From the NCBI GenBank assembly GCA_964549505.1, contig CAZJVD010000007.1, positions 1 through 64,000 on the forward strand: 64,000 bases of DNA, written 5' to 3'. The stretch comes from CAZJVD01 sp964549505. GTDB lineage: Bacteria > Bdellovibrionota > UBA1018 > CAZJVD01. Below the pieces are notes generated by a model. That model did no database searches, was not told where the DNA came from, and saw only the letters and a program-made list of their open reading frames with translations. The position numbers and the translations under genes are program-made. This document shows, in pieces, positions 34,026-42,948 of this stretch (positions within the stretch are counted from its first letter, which is position 1; every line of letters starts with the position of its first letter).

Positions 34026-35978
34026 GTGTTATACATCAACGCAGTGGGTAAGGAAACGGTCGCACTCCAGGCTCGAGACCGCCCCAGTGTTTTGATTCTC
34101 GGACAGGGTTTCCTGTCGGAGAAAATGGCACAAGATCTGGAAATTATAGGCTTTAATTCCGAGATCTTACCTGAACGAGGCGCGTTAGGTTTCCGTGATT
34201 TCGAAGATCTCAAGCCGGAAATAGAACAATGGATTAAAGCCGAACAAGCCCGAGGAATCGGGGTTCCACTCGTCCATCCCGGCGTCGGTGTCTGGGCTGA
34301 ACGACCTGAGATTTCAAACTGGGTTCAGGGGGCTGGCGGGGTCGTGGTTGGACCCCAGGCGCGCGTGATCACCCGTTTTGCGGACAAACTACTCTTCTTA
34401 CTCGAAATCCAAAAACTGGGACTGCCGCAACTCTTGCTGGCGAACGAACCTTTGGCGTCGGTGCGTGAGCTCGAGCGCGAACTGGGCCGTGAACGCTTTC
34501 CTGTCGTGTTGAAATCGTTGCGTCGGGGAGGGGCTGGGATCTGGGTTCGCGTGTTTCACTCGTATGAAGACATGCGTGACGGACTTCCGCTTTGGATGGA
34601 GCAGCTCGAACGTAACGTCGGTAGCTCCGCTTTCTTCGTCGAACGTTATCTTGAGTCCTCACGAAAAATCGCCGTTCCATTCGTCCGATTTCAGAATGGG
34701 TTTTTTCATCCGTTCTCGTGCGTCGATGCGAGTCTTCAGTCTCGCCATCGAAAGATTTTGGAGCTAGCTCCTGCGCCTCATCTCGAAACATCGCTCGAAA
34801 CGCGCCTGTACGAGATGACTCAGACGATGGCGGTGCACTTCGGTTTCGTGGGCGTTGGTGCTTTCGAGTTTCTGGTCGAAGCCGACGATATCTATGTGGT
34901 CCAGGGGCTGCCGCGGCTCAACTCGGGGTATCCGCTCTGGGAAAAGCTCGCTGGTATCTCAGCCGTGGAACTTCAGATCGAGGCGTTGGAGTACGAAGCG
35001 CCTCGTAAGTCGATGACGGAACTGGTACGGCAAAAAAAGGCGGGACTTTTTCGTATCTATGCTGAGGATTCGCAGCTTCAGATCCCGCAGCCAGGAAAGA
35101 TCTTGGAGCTTTCGGCCTATGGAGATCTCGGGAAGTCCGTGACGCTTGGAACGCTTGCGGCCGGTCATGAAGTCGATGCCCTGTCGGATGGTCTGCTTGG
35201 GATGGGATGTTGCGAAGGCGACACGTGGGACGAGGTCTTTCGCAATATGAACACGGCAAACAAATCCGTTTGGATAGCGGGCACGCTACAGACGAATCAA
35301 CGTTTCTTGGAAGAGATCCTCGTGCACCCATGGGTTCGTGAAGGAATGTTTCATTCAGCCTTTGTCGATGAAGATCTGATCCCGCAGTTCTATCCGGAAC
35401 GTCCGTGGTTGGAGGCGATGGCCGGTATCACCGAGCAGTGGTTCACAAAACTTGACCCAAAGCTTGAGAAGAGCGCGAGTGGACACGCCTGGATGGTTGG
35501 GGATCGTTTTGTGAAGCCGCAGTTTCCTTTGAGTGCGCTCGTGGACTGGACGCACGTGCCAAAGGACGAGACGGATTATCTTTCAGGGGTCCTCAAGGCG
35601 CCCGAAATTCGGAGTGGTGAATCTCAACGTTTTCTTGTCGCTCCTCTTGCAGAAGATCGCTTTCAGGTGCGCTTAGGCGAGTGGGGATTTCGTGTACGTC
35701 GTGTCGATCTTTTTGGTGAAAAGCCACAGCTCAAGCTTCTCGCACAACTCGCAGGCCGTGTTCACGCACTCCTGTTTCGCGAACAGGCGCAAGTGTCTCC
35801 CGGTGATCCGTTGCTCGTGATCGAATCACTCCAAGCACTCGTTCCGCATCCTATTGGGCTACCGGTTCGCATTCTTCGCTGGAAAGTTAGGCCCGAGGAT
35901 CTGGTTTCAGCTGGACAGGAACTAGCGGAGCTGGAGAGAATCGGGACATGGCCGCAATCCAAAAGACCATCACTCTAA
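34026..35978 (+). CDS. Biotin carboxylase/BCCP fusion without biotinyl lysine
   Basis: A 650-residue protein with the architecture of an acyl-CoA or pyruvate carboxylase alpha chain. N-terminal biotin-carboxylase domain: LVHPGVGVWAERP (family IHPGYGFLSEN), FPVVLKSLRRGGAGIWVR (ATP-grasp Gly-rich loop), VGVGAFEFLV and FRIYAEDSQ. C-terminal BCCP-like domain: SPGDPLLVIESLQALVPHPIG, where Gln603 occupies the position of the biotinylated Lys in EAMKM. The nucleotide-binding region is also degenerate. It probably cannot carry biotin itself. No carboxyltransferase subunit is next to it. GTG 34026 is taken as start; no Shine-Dalgarno is visible. Confidence 0.75.
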   Translation: MLYINAVGKETVALQARDRPSVLILGQGFLSEKMAQDLEIIGFNSEILPERGALGFRDFEDLKPEIEQWIKAEQARGIGVPLVHPGVGVWAERPEISNWVQGAGGVVVGPQARVITRFADKLLFLLEIQKLGLPQLLLANEPLASVRELERELGRERFPVVLKSLRRGGAGIWVRVFHSYEDMRDGLPLWMEQLERNVGSSAFFVERYLESSRKIAVPFVRFQNGFFHPFSCVDASLQSRHRKILELAPAPHLETSLETRLYEMTQTMAVHFGFVGVGAFEFLVEADDIYVVQGLPRLNSGYPLWEKLAGISAVELQIEALEYEAPRKSMTELVRQKKAGLFRIYAEDSQLQIPQPGKILELSAYGDLGKSVTLGTLAAGHEVDALSDGLLGMGCCEGDTWDEVFRNMNTANKSVWIAGTLQTNQRFLEEILVHPWVREGMFHSAFVDEDLIPQFYPERPWLEAMAGITEQWFTKLDPKLEKSASGHAWMVGDRFVKPQFPLSALVDWTHVPKDETDYLSGVLKAPEIRSGESQRFLVAPLAEDRFQVRLGEWGFRVRRVDLFGEKPQLKLLAQLAGRVHALLFREQAQVSPGDPLLVIESLQALVPHPIGLPVRILRWKVRPEDLVSAGQELAELERIGTWPQSKRPSL

Positions 35979-36265
35979 CGGGACGTTCGGCCGCTGAGAT
36001 CTACGAGCTGCTTGCGCGCGATCTTGAAACCTGGTCGAAACATTCCGCGCTTCCTGGAATCAAAATTGAGCCTCACCCTCAGGAGCAGACTGTGCGACTG
36101 CAGTCGCAGTGGGTGAATGCAAACTTTCGCTGTTTTGATGGCCAAATCCAAGTCCAAGCGGAGTTGAGCTGGATGGCACGGCCTTTTCGATCCAAGATCG
36201 AGGCACAACTAGACAAATGGGTTCAACACCTCAAACAACCGCGCCAACCCGGTCAACCTCAGTAG
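35948..36265 (+). CDS. PHA-granule-region-type small protein
   Basis: A 105-residue protein resembling the polyhydroxyalkanoic-acid system (PHA_gran_rgn) family: an N-terminal SAAEIYELLARDLETW helix, a beta segment EQTVRLQSQWVNANFRCFDGQIQVQAELSWM, then the conserved ARPFRSKIEAQLDKWV. Role in the family is unknown despite the name. It starts 31 bases within the preceding gene and overlaps murJ by 49 bases, so it belongs to that operon. Confidence 0.7.
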   Translation: MAAIQKTITLTGRSAAEIYELLARDLETWSKHSALPGIKIEPHPQEQTVRLQSQWVNANFRCFDGQIQVQAELSWMARPFRSKIEAQLDKWVQHLKQPRQPGQPQ

Positions 36266-37977
36266 TTCGGTCAGCTTCGGCGACTGGGCTCGGAACCGCT
36301 TTCAGCCGTGTTTTTGGTCTCGTGCGCGAGCAGGTCTTTGCATACTATTTTGGTGCGGGCGCAGCGATGGACGCGTTCAATATCGCGTTTCGAATTCCTA
36401 ATCTCTTGCGCGACCTTTTTGCCGAAGGTGCCTTGAGTTCTGCTCTGGTTCCCACCTTTCTGAAAACGCGACAAAGCACGGGAGAAGCCCACGGATGGCG
36501 CGTGGCCGGTCTCGTTTTTTGGACCTTGCTTGGTTTTCTAGGTCTGATCAGTGTGCTGGGTATTGTTTTTTCTCCGGAGCTCGTGAGCCTTTATGCCGAC
36601 GCCTTTCGCGCTATTCCCGGAAAGTTCGAGCTCACGGTCGTTCTCACTCAGATTCTGTGGCCGTTTCTCCCGCTGGTAGCAGTTGCTGCCGCTGTGATGG
36701 GTGTTTTGAACGCGATGGGAGTGTTTTTTATTCCAGCGTTTGCTTCAGCGATTTTCAACATCGTGAGCGTTGTGGCCGGATTAATTCTCGTGCCGCTCGT
36801 GCACCTATGGGGTTACCCACCGATTGTCGGAATGGCGTTGGGCGTGGTTCTTGGGGGCCTCGGGCAGCTCTTGATTCAGTTGCCATGGCTCAAGCGTGCT
36901 GGGTTTCCAGGTATGTTTTCCGTTTTCAAGCGGCAGTCGGCACCAGGAACGCGATGGTTTCGCGAACCAGCACTTCGCGAAATGTTGGTTCTCATGGCTC
37001 CTGCGACCGTGGGTGTCGCAGCCACGCAAATCAATATTCTCGTCAATAGTATTCTCGCGACCGGCCTCATGTCAGGTTCGGTTTCTTGGTTGAACTATGC
37101 GTTTCGTCTCATGCAGTTTCCGATCGGGATTTTTGGGGTTTCGCTAGCGGGAGCAACGCTCCCTGAGTTCACACGACGGTGGATCGCCGCAACGGATGGT
37201 GCCTCTGCCGTTCCGAGTGCGCCTGCTTCAAAAGAAACGGCCGTTCGTACGCTCGAGCGATCGTTGGGGTGGGTGATGGCAGTCAATCTTCCTGCGACCG
37301 CTGGACTGATCGTTCTGTCGGTTCCGATCATTCAATGCATTTACCAGTATGGAGTTTTTGATCTCAGCGATACCCAGTATGCAGCGCAGGCGCTGATGGC
37401 GTATGCCGGCGGTCTGGCGTTCTACTCAGGGGTTAAGGTCCTGGCTCCGGTTTTCTACACGTTGGGCGAGGTGAGGACGGTCGTTATGACAAGCCTGTGT
37501 ACCGTCGCTCTGTCTTCCGCTCTCAGTTTTCTTCTTTCGCACCCGTTTGGCTTCTGGGGGTTGGCTCTTGCTACAGCGATCGGGGCGGTATTCAATTTTC
37601 TCGCTTTGTTCTTCGTTCTCGGGCGTCGCTTAAGGGCACTGGGCGGTCGAAGCTGGGATTTCTCCACACTTCTTGTCTCGTTTGGAAAGTCCGTCCTTGC
37701 GAGTGCGGTGATGGCGGCGGTGTTGTTCGCACTGATGACCCTCCTTCATGAACATTTTCCCGATTCCTGGTTTGTCGACCGGGGGCATTTTTTTAGTCTC
37801 AAAGTCGGTTTATCGCTTGCTCTCGGTAGGGTTTTAAAGGTAATTTTTTTAGTAAGCATTGGTGTCATTGTATTCAGTCTTATGGGGCGGACGCTTCGGA
37901 GTCCCGAAATTACCGAAGCAGTGACGATGTTGAGAGCGAGGCTTCCTTTTGGTTTCAACAAATCGCGACATGGTTAA
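36217..37977 (+). CDS. murJ: Lipid II flippase MurJ
   Basis: Flips lipid II across the inner membrane for peptidoglycan synthesis. The 586-residue protein has about fourteen membrane segments, and signature motifs include LGTAFSRVFGLVREQVFAYYFGAG, DAFNIAFRIPNLLRDLFAEGALSSALVPTF and the later VSWLNYAFRLMQFPIGIFGVSLAGATLPE. The Arg residues of the central cavity are present in these motifs. Within an operon that continues into a DUF507 gene. Confidence 0.95.
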   Translation: MGSTPQTTAPTRSTSVVRSASATGLGTAFSRVFGLVREQVFAYYFGAGAAMDAFNIAFRIPNLLRDLFAEGALSSALVPTFLKTRQSTGEAHGWRVAGLVFWTLLGFLGLISVLGIVFSPELVSLYADAFRAIPGKFELTVVLTQILWPFLPLVAVAAAVMGVLNAMGVFFIPAFASAIFNIVSVVAGLILVPLVHLWGYPPIVGMALGVVLGGLGQLLIQLPWLKRAGFPGMFSVFKRQSAPGTRWFREPALREMLVLMAPATVGVAATQINILVNSILATGLMSGSVSWLNYAFRLMQFPIGIFGVSLAGATLPEFTRRWIAATDGASAVPSAPASKETAVRTLERSLGWVMAVNLPATAGLIVLSVPIIQCIYQYGVFDLSDTQYAAQALMAYAGGLAFYSGVKVLAPVFYTLGEVRTVVMTSLCTVALSSALSFLLSHPFGFWGLALATAIGAVFNFLALFFVLGRRLRALGGRSWDFSTLLVSFGKSVLASAVMAAVLFALMTLLHEHFPDSWFVDRGHFFSLKVGLSLALGRVLKVIFLVSIGVIVFSLMGRTLRSPEITEAVTMLRARLPFGFNKSRHG

Positions 37978-38410
37978 GAACCTATGCAAGAGCATAGTGA
38001 CTCGGCTCGAGAATCAGAAGGCAATCGCTCTTCAGACGAAGCTCCGTGAGATTGTTCGGGATGATGTTTACAGCCTTGTAGGGCCCTACATTCTGACCGA
38101 CCAAGATATCCGTGAACGGACGCTTGAGAAAATCGGCGCTAGCAAAGAGCAAATGGAAGAAAATCTGACCGAGCAGCAGCTTCTCGAGAGTGCGCCGTAT
38201 CGAACCGCTCGCAGCCTTGTTCGTAAAGCGCTAGGCGATGACGAGCTCAATGGTTTTTATTTTCAAAAGTCTTTGAACGAGATCGCTCGCCTGATTGGCG
38301 ACTACTTGATGCGATCGTCGCATATCGAAGATGTGTTTGAGACCGATGATGATCTGATCCAGATCACGGTTGATATCATCAAGCACTTCAATCCCGGCCA
38401 CGCGCACTAA
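37970..38410 (+). CDS. DUF507 family protein
   Basis: A 146-residue helical, acidic protein whose two halves each resemble the DUF507 domain found in Deltaproteobacteria and Bdellovibrionota (KSIVTRLENQKAIALQTKLREIVRDDV and NEIARLIGDYLMRSSHIEDVFETDDDLIQITVDIIKHF). Function unknown. ATG 37970 is chosen; an upstream TTG at 37949 is in frame. It overlaps the murJ stop by eight bases and is followed by a terminator. Confidence 0.75.
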   Translation: MVKNLCKSIVTRLENQKAIALQTKLREIVRDDVYSLVGPYILTDQDIRERTLEKIGASKEQMEENLTEQQLLESAPYRTARSLVRKALGDDELNGFYFQKSLNEIARLIGDYLMRSSHIEDVFETDDDLIQITVDIIKHFNPGHAH

Positions 38411-38480
38411 TCTTCAGAGACCCTTTAGGTAAAAGTAGAAGACGGTTAGACGGTGGGCCCGGTGGCACCACTGCAGAAAT

Positions 38481-38524
38481 AAAAAACGCCCGGGTCAGGT
38501 CTAGCCCGGCCCCGAGCGTTTTTT
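38481..38524 (+). terminator. Rho-independent terminator after the murJ operon
   Basis: AAAAAACGC and GCGTTTTTT form the base of a hairpin with a GC-rich inner part (CCGGG with CCCGG-like sequence), followed by T residues. It closes the operon from 34026 to 38410. Confidence 0.85.
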
Positions 38525-38748
38525 CTAGCTACTGCTTTCCCCCAAAACCACCGCCGAGTTCCCCTGATGATCGGCGGTTCTTACCGCGGAAACCGAGAGA
38601 CCCTTGAGCAAGGAGCAGGCCAGGCTATTCTGACAATTACTGGGGGTTGTTCGCTCGCGAAGCGCTGCGGCCTGAAAAAATGGCTGATACTTTGGGAAAT
38701 TCGGGAAAAAATTACAAGTACACGTCCGGATATGCCGAAGAGTTATGG
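38525..38748. other. Intergenic region with a hairpin
   Basis: No gene was found. An eight-base stem (38550-38557 with 38571-38578, loop 13 nt) is followed by a CCGCGG palindrome. This could be part of a structured leader of the following genes, but it matches no riboswitch or small RNA that I recognise. Confidence 0.3.
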
Positions 38749-38976
38749 ATGACGCGTAGGTTTTGGATTCTCATTTTCTATGCACTCTCGATCATGGTGG
38801 TCGCGACTGGCGCCAAACGCTTGACACGTCCAACTCCGTTCGCGCTTGAACGGATTGAAAAGGTGGAAGCGCCGCTGGCTTTGCCAAACAGCGCAGTTCC
38901 AGCCGGGGGAGTAACGATTGAAAAAGTAGACCGTGTCCCCGCTGACACCCATGACTTTAATGAAACCGGACGGTAG
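38749..38976 (+). CDS. Small single-pass membrane protein
   Basis: A 75-residue protein with one N-terminal hydrophobic segment (RFWILIFYALSIMVVATGA) after MTRR and a Pro/Ala/Glu-rich tail. By charge rule, the tail is periplasmic. GAAGAG lies about nine bases before the ATG. It ends 14 bases before mltD and probably belongs to the same transcript. No family is recognised. Confidence 0.6.
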   Translation: MTRRFWILIFYALSIMVVATGAKRLTRPTPFALERIEKVEAPLALPNSAVPAGGVTIEKVDRVPADTHDFNETGR

Positions 38977-38989
38977 ACTAGGAAAACCA

Positions 38990-40492
38990 ATGATGCTTCC
39001 CCAGACAACTGAGTGTTGGACGTCGAAAGAAACAGCAGAAAACAGGATCGCAGTACGCCCCGTCATTGCTACGTGGGTGACGACGATCGTATCGCTGATG
39101 GCTCTCATTTCCATTTTTTCGGGATGTGCCTCTCAAGGGCTGAAGGTCGCTAACCCTGATGCGGAGGTTCCTCCGATTGTCGAATCGTTTCGGATGTCGT
39201 CGGAAGGTCCAGAGCCCTTCACGATTTCGAGCGTCACGATCAAGCACGATCAGTTTGATATCCCAATGGAGAACAACGAACATGTTGCTCGCTGGGTTGA
39301 CTACTTTACAGGGAAAGGTCGGATCCACTTCGACACATACCTCGAACGCGCTCAATATTTTGTTCCGTACATCGTTCCGATTTTGAAAGAAGAAGGCGTT
39401 CCGCGCGATCTCGTTTATCTGGCGATGATTGAAAGTGGATTTAATATCCGCGCTCGTTCGCGCGCGAAAGCTGTCGGCGCATGGCAGTTTATTTCGTGGA
39501 CAGGAAAACGGTACGGTCTTCGCGTTGATTGGTGGGTGGACGAACGTCGTGATATCGCAAAATCGACACGCGCAGCAGTTCGTTATCTCAAAGATCTTTA
39601 TTCGCACTTTGGAACCTGGGAGTTGGCCGCCGCAGCTTACAATGCTGGCGAGTTCAAAGTAGCGCGCGCGATCCGACGTTATGGAACCTACGACTTCTGG
39701 ACCTTGTCGCGCCAAAAGTTTCTGAAACCTGAGACACGTAACTATGTTCCCAAGATGATGGCTGCTGCGATCGTCGCAAAGAACCGAACACTCTTTGGAT
39801 TTCCGTCGGGATCCGTTGAACTTCAGCTTGCCGGGGATACTTTCGAAGAAAAGCCAACGCCTGTTGCGCCGCCGGCTACCACAGGAGAAATGCTCGGTCG
39901 TTATGCTGAAGATTTTCCGGGTCGGAAGTTGCCAGCGGTACTCGTCGAACATGCTGACGATCATCGTGAGACACCGCACTTAACAAAGGACGGTGAAGTC
40001 GGTGGTGAAAAAGTCGCAGGTTTTGAAGTGCAGTGTCCAGCCGATATCATGCAGATCGCAAAAGCGGCCGGTGTGACCTATGAGAAAGTGAAAAAGCTCA
40101 ATCCGGATTTGATTCGCTGGATGACGCCGCCTGATGTCTCGACTTACGTGATACGGCTTCCGGCTTCGACGACCGAACGCTTCCTCACAAACTACAATCA
40201 CCCTGCTTTTCCGCGTGAGATCGATTTCAAAAAAATCGCAGCTCATCCGGGAGACACCATTCGAAAGATCGCCCGTCGTACGGGTCTTCCCGTCACTGGG
40301 ATTGCTGGCATCAATCGCATGGACGAAAACGCTGCTATCTCGGCCGGACGTATGATTTTGTTGCCGGTGCCGAACGATGCGACTCGATCGCTTGCGTCGT
40401 TGGATCTTCGTGATCCTCCACGGCGTTCGTACTCGCGGAGTCAGCAGCGTCGACAGAAGCGTACGCTTCGAGTATCTTCATCTCAGTTTTGA
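38990..40492 (+). CDS. mltD: Membrane-bound lytic murein transglycosylase D-like, with LysM
   Basis: Cleaves peptidoglycan glycan strands to 1,6-anhydro ends in the periplasm. ATG 38990 has GGA six bases upstream and yields a signal peptide with lipobox IFSGC. The catalytic Glu is in YLAMIESGFNIRARSRAKAVGAWQFI, followed by TRAAVRYLKDLY, ELAAAAYNAGE and ETRNYVPKMMAAAIV, the MltD pattern. Two LysM-like repeats follow (about residues 345-395 and 415-460: AHPGDTIRKIARRTG...). The C-terminal tail is Arg/Ser-rich. It overlaps lysC by four bases (TTGA). Confidence 0.9.
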   Translation: MMLPQTTECWTSKETAENRIAVRPVIATWVTTIVSLMALISIFSGCASQGLKVANPDAEVPPIVESFRMSSEGPEPFTISSVTIKHDQFDIPMENNEHVARWVDYFTGKGRIHFDTYLERAQYFVPYIVPILKEEGVPRDLVYLAMIESGFNIRARSRAKAVGAWQFISWTGKRYGLRVDWWVDERRDIAKSTRAAVRYLKDLYSHFGTWELAAAAYNAGEFKVARAIRRYGTYDFWTLSRQKFLKPETRNYVPKMMAAAIVAKNRTLFGFPSGSVELQLAGDTFEEKPTPVAPPATTGEMLGRYAEDFPGRKLPAVLVEHADDHRETPHLTKDGEVGGEKVAGFEVQCPADIMQIAKAAGVTYEKVKKLNPDLIRWMTPPDVSTYVIRLPASTTERFLTNYNHPAFPREIDFKKIAAHPGDTIRKIARRTGLPVTGIAGINRMDENAAISAGRMILLPVPNDATRSLASLDLRDPPRRSYSRSQQRRQKRTLRVSSSQF

Positions 40493-41751
40493 ATGCACTG
40501 AGCGTACTCAAGTACGGCGGTTCGTCCGTCGGTACTCCAGAAAAAATTCAAGCGATTTCAAAGCGTATTGCTGATCGCAAACGTCGGGGTGAGGATCTCG
40601 TTGTCGTGGTGTCGGCGATGGGTAACGCGACGGACGAACTTCAGAGTCTGGCTCGCGCTGTTCATCCCAGTCCTCCCGCTCGCGAGATGGACATGCTTCT
40701 GTCAGCAGGCGAGCGTATTTCAATGTCACTTTTGAGCATGGCACTCGATCAGCATGGGATTCCGGCGGTGTCGTTTACGGGTTCACAAGTCGGGATTATT
40801 ACGGACGATCTTCATGGGGATGCGCAGATCAAAGCGATTCGTGGAGATCGCGTTCGTGAGGCGCTGGGGCTTGGCAGTGTGGTCGTTGTTGCTGGGTTTC
40901 AAGGGGTCAGCGCTAAGCGGGAGATCACGACCCTGGGGCGCGGGGGTTCTGATACGACGGCAGTGGCTCTTTCTGTGGCGCTCCGGGCGGAGCGCTGCGA
41001 GATTTTCACTGATGTGGATGGCGTGTTTTCGGGCGATCCCCGTAAGGTAAAAAACCCTCGATTTTATGGAGCTATCGACAGCCAAACGATGGTGTTGGCC
41101 GCTTATGCTGGTGCCCAGGTGCTGCATCCTCGCGCTGTCGAAATAGCCTCCATTCATGGTAAAGAAATCTGGTTAGGAAATTCTTTAAACATGGCTCTTG
41201 GTAACGGAAACGGCACACTTGTAACACGTAAGACCGGCGGCGTTGATGCGGCAGGCGTTCGTGAGCCCAATGCATCCGGCGCTATTGAAGCTGCACGCGT
41301 GAGTCTTGTCGTGAGTGATGCTAGCCGATCTGTTTTTCAGCTCGAACTTGCACGACCAGGGATTATTGCTGCGGTCGTCGACGTATTAACCGAGGCTAAG
41401 CTTCTACCGCTGCAGCTCATGGTTTGGGAAAAGAACGTTTTCTTTCTTGGCGAATCGGATCGTGCGGCCGAATGGGAAAAAGCCTTGGCGGGTCTCCAGC
41501 ACGAAGGCTTCTTACAGTCGTACGAGATATTAAAAGACAGTTCGGCGCTGACGTTGGTCGGTGATCTTGTAGCGCGCAACCCGTGGATAGTGACTCGATC
41601 CATCGATCTTCTTCGCAAAGAAGGAATCGAAGCGCAGGGGCTCGCACTGGGATCGTTAGAAGCGCGCTTTGTTGTTCCTCGAAGTCGTTTGGACGATGCG
41701 GTTTCTGTCTTACATACTTTTTGGATTGAACAAGCTGGGGAAACAACGTGA
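40489..41751 (+). CDS. lysC: Aspartate kinase
   Basis: Phosphorylates aspartate, the first step to lysine, threonine, methionine and diaminopimelate. The kinase motif KYGGSSVG is at residues 8-15; then VVVVSAMGNATDELQSLA, TTLGRGGSDTTAVAL, IFTDVDGVFSGDPR and AYAGAQVLHPRAVE. The C-terminal region should contain two ACT domains for feedback control, although the first appears diverged. At 420 residues the length is normal. TTG 40489 is the only plausible start, in an overlap with the mltD stop. The following gene overlaps it as GTGA. Confidence 0.93.
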   Translation: MNALSVLKYGGSSVGTPEKIQAISKRIADRKRRGEDLVVVVSAMGNATDELQSLARAVHPSPPAREMDMLLSAGERISMSLLSMALDQHGIPAVSFTGSQVGIITDDLHGDAQIKAIRGDRVREALGLGSVVVVAGFQGVSAKREITTLGRGGSDTTAVALSVALRAERCEIFTDVDGVFSGDPRKVKNPRFYGAIDSQTMVLAAYAGAQVLHPRAVEIASIHGKEIWLGNSLNMALGNGNGTLVTRKTGGVDAAGVREPNASGAIEAARVSLVVSDASRSVFQLELARPGIIAAVVDVLTEAKLLPLQLMVWEKNVFFLGESDRAAEWEKALAGLQHEGFLQSYEILKDSSALTLVGDLVARNPWIVTRSIDLLRKEGIEAQGLALGSLEARFVVPRSRLDDAVSVLHTFWIEQAGETT

Positions 41752-42878
41752 CCGACTCTCAAGATGGTTCCAATAATAGTTCCAAGACTCGTGCCCAGAC
41801 GGGTGTCACGAAACGCGGCCGCGATGGTACTCACGGTCGTGCGCACGATCGTGGTCGCGGGTCGGTCGAAGCGCCTCCGGTGACGGATGTTTTAGTAATC
41901 GGTCGAGGTGCAGCTGCTTGTTTTCGTGTCGTGAAAGCGCTTGCTGACGGGGAGAGTGTGGCTTGGGCTCCGGGTACACAGGCTCGTGTCGAATGGCCCA
42001 TGCCTTTTTTTTCAGCGGCTGAAAATGAACCTTGGTCGCGCGCGTTTTCGGCTTTTCAGGTGGCGTGTACCAAGATCGGCGTTTCCGCACAGTCGGGTGA
42101 TGAGGGTTCGTTTGTTCGTTTGCATGATCGTGGTCAGTTTCGGCCGCTGTCGCGCACCGAAGAGCTGGAGGCATTTTCGGATATTGAGCGCAAGTGGCTC
42201 GAGCGTCCGCAGTTTTTAATGGCCGATGATGCGACGACGTTCTTGAAGCGCACGGCGGTTCGCGCGCAGGAACTTTTAGGCGATCGCTATCATCGCGATG
42301 TGAGTTTCGAACGTGTCGACGAAACGCATGTACGACTGGCGTCGGGGGAGACCCTGGAGGCGCGCGTCGTTTTTGATGCGGCAGCCGTCGGGCGTTCACG
42401 GCAAGCCTTGATTCAGGTGCTGTGGGAGCATCCGGCGCTCGAGGTGAATGCGATGCCGGGCCAGGGAGTTTTACTCGATGGCCGCGCGCCCGCGAGCGGA
42501 GCTCTTGTGCTGACGGCCTATCGCGAGCCAAAAGAGATGAACGAGAAGCGCATTTGGGGATTTTTTTCGGCGCCGACAAAAAAGGGGTTTGCGGAAAGTC
42601 TTTGGACTCTCTGTTCGACCGAAGAAGAGCTTTCCGACCATCAAGCTGTGTTACGACGGATTCGTCGGATTCGTCAGACGGTGGGTCGTTGTCTCGAGAA
42701 GACTTTTGGGTTCCCAGAAAAGTGGACAGAGAAGCTGCAGGCCGAGTCGGTGCGAGTCCATACGGAAGTCGAATGGCCGACGCAGAGTCTGATCGCGGTT
42801 TTTAACGAGAGTCCTTCACTCAGTGCGCGTCAAAATCCTGTCTCCTCTGACGAAGTTCGCGATCAAGAGTACCGATAA
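41748..42878 (+). CDS. Rossmann-type FAD/NAD-binding-like protein, function unknown
   Basis: A 376-residue protein. After a 40-residue Arg/Gly-rich disordered N-terminus comes VLVIGRGAAACFRVVKALADG, a beta-alpha-beta dinucleotide-binding start of the GxGxxA type, suggesting a flavoprotein or related oxidoreductase. Further conserved-looking segments are ARVVFDAAAVGRSRQALIQ, EVNAMPGQGVLLDG and KRIWGFFSAPTKKG. I do not recognise the family. Coupled to lysC by a GTGA overlap; whether it works with amino-acid metabolism is unknown. Confidence 0.55.
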   Translation: MTDSQDGSNNSSKTRAQTGVTKRGRDGTHGRAHDRGRGSVEAPPVTDVLVIGRGAAACFRVVKALADGESVAWAPGTQARVEWPMPFFSAAENEPWSRAFSAFQVACTKIGVSAQSGDEGSFVRLHDRGQFRPLSRTEELEAFSDIERKWLERPQFLMADDATTFLKRTAVRAQELLGDRYHRDVSFERVDETHVRLASGETLEARVVFDAAAVGRSRQALIQVLWEHPALEVNAMPGQGVLLDGRAPASGALVLTAYREPKEMNEKRIWGFFSAPTKKGFAESLWTLCSTEEELSDHQAVLRRIRRIRQTVGRCLEKTFGFPEKWTEKLQAESVRVHTEVEWPTQSLIAVFNESPSLSARQNPVSSDEVRDQEYR

Positions 42879-42948
42879 GTCGGTAGAGTGCGTGTCACGG
42901 TATTTTTGAGATTTCTGATTTTTGCTGGGGGCAGCAGTACCATTCGTT

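Noticed and set aside
38525..38748. Riboswitch or small RNA
   Set aside because: A hairpin is present but no known riboswitch core could be matched by eye.
38978..39979. 333-residue minus-strand ORF opposite mltD
   Set aside because: mltD on the plus strand has full catalytic and LysM motifs; this is its shadow.
41806..42579. 257-residue minus-strand ORF
   Set aside because: Shadow of the coupled gene after lysC; no start signal and Arg/Pro-rich composition.
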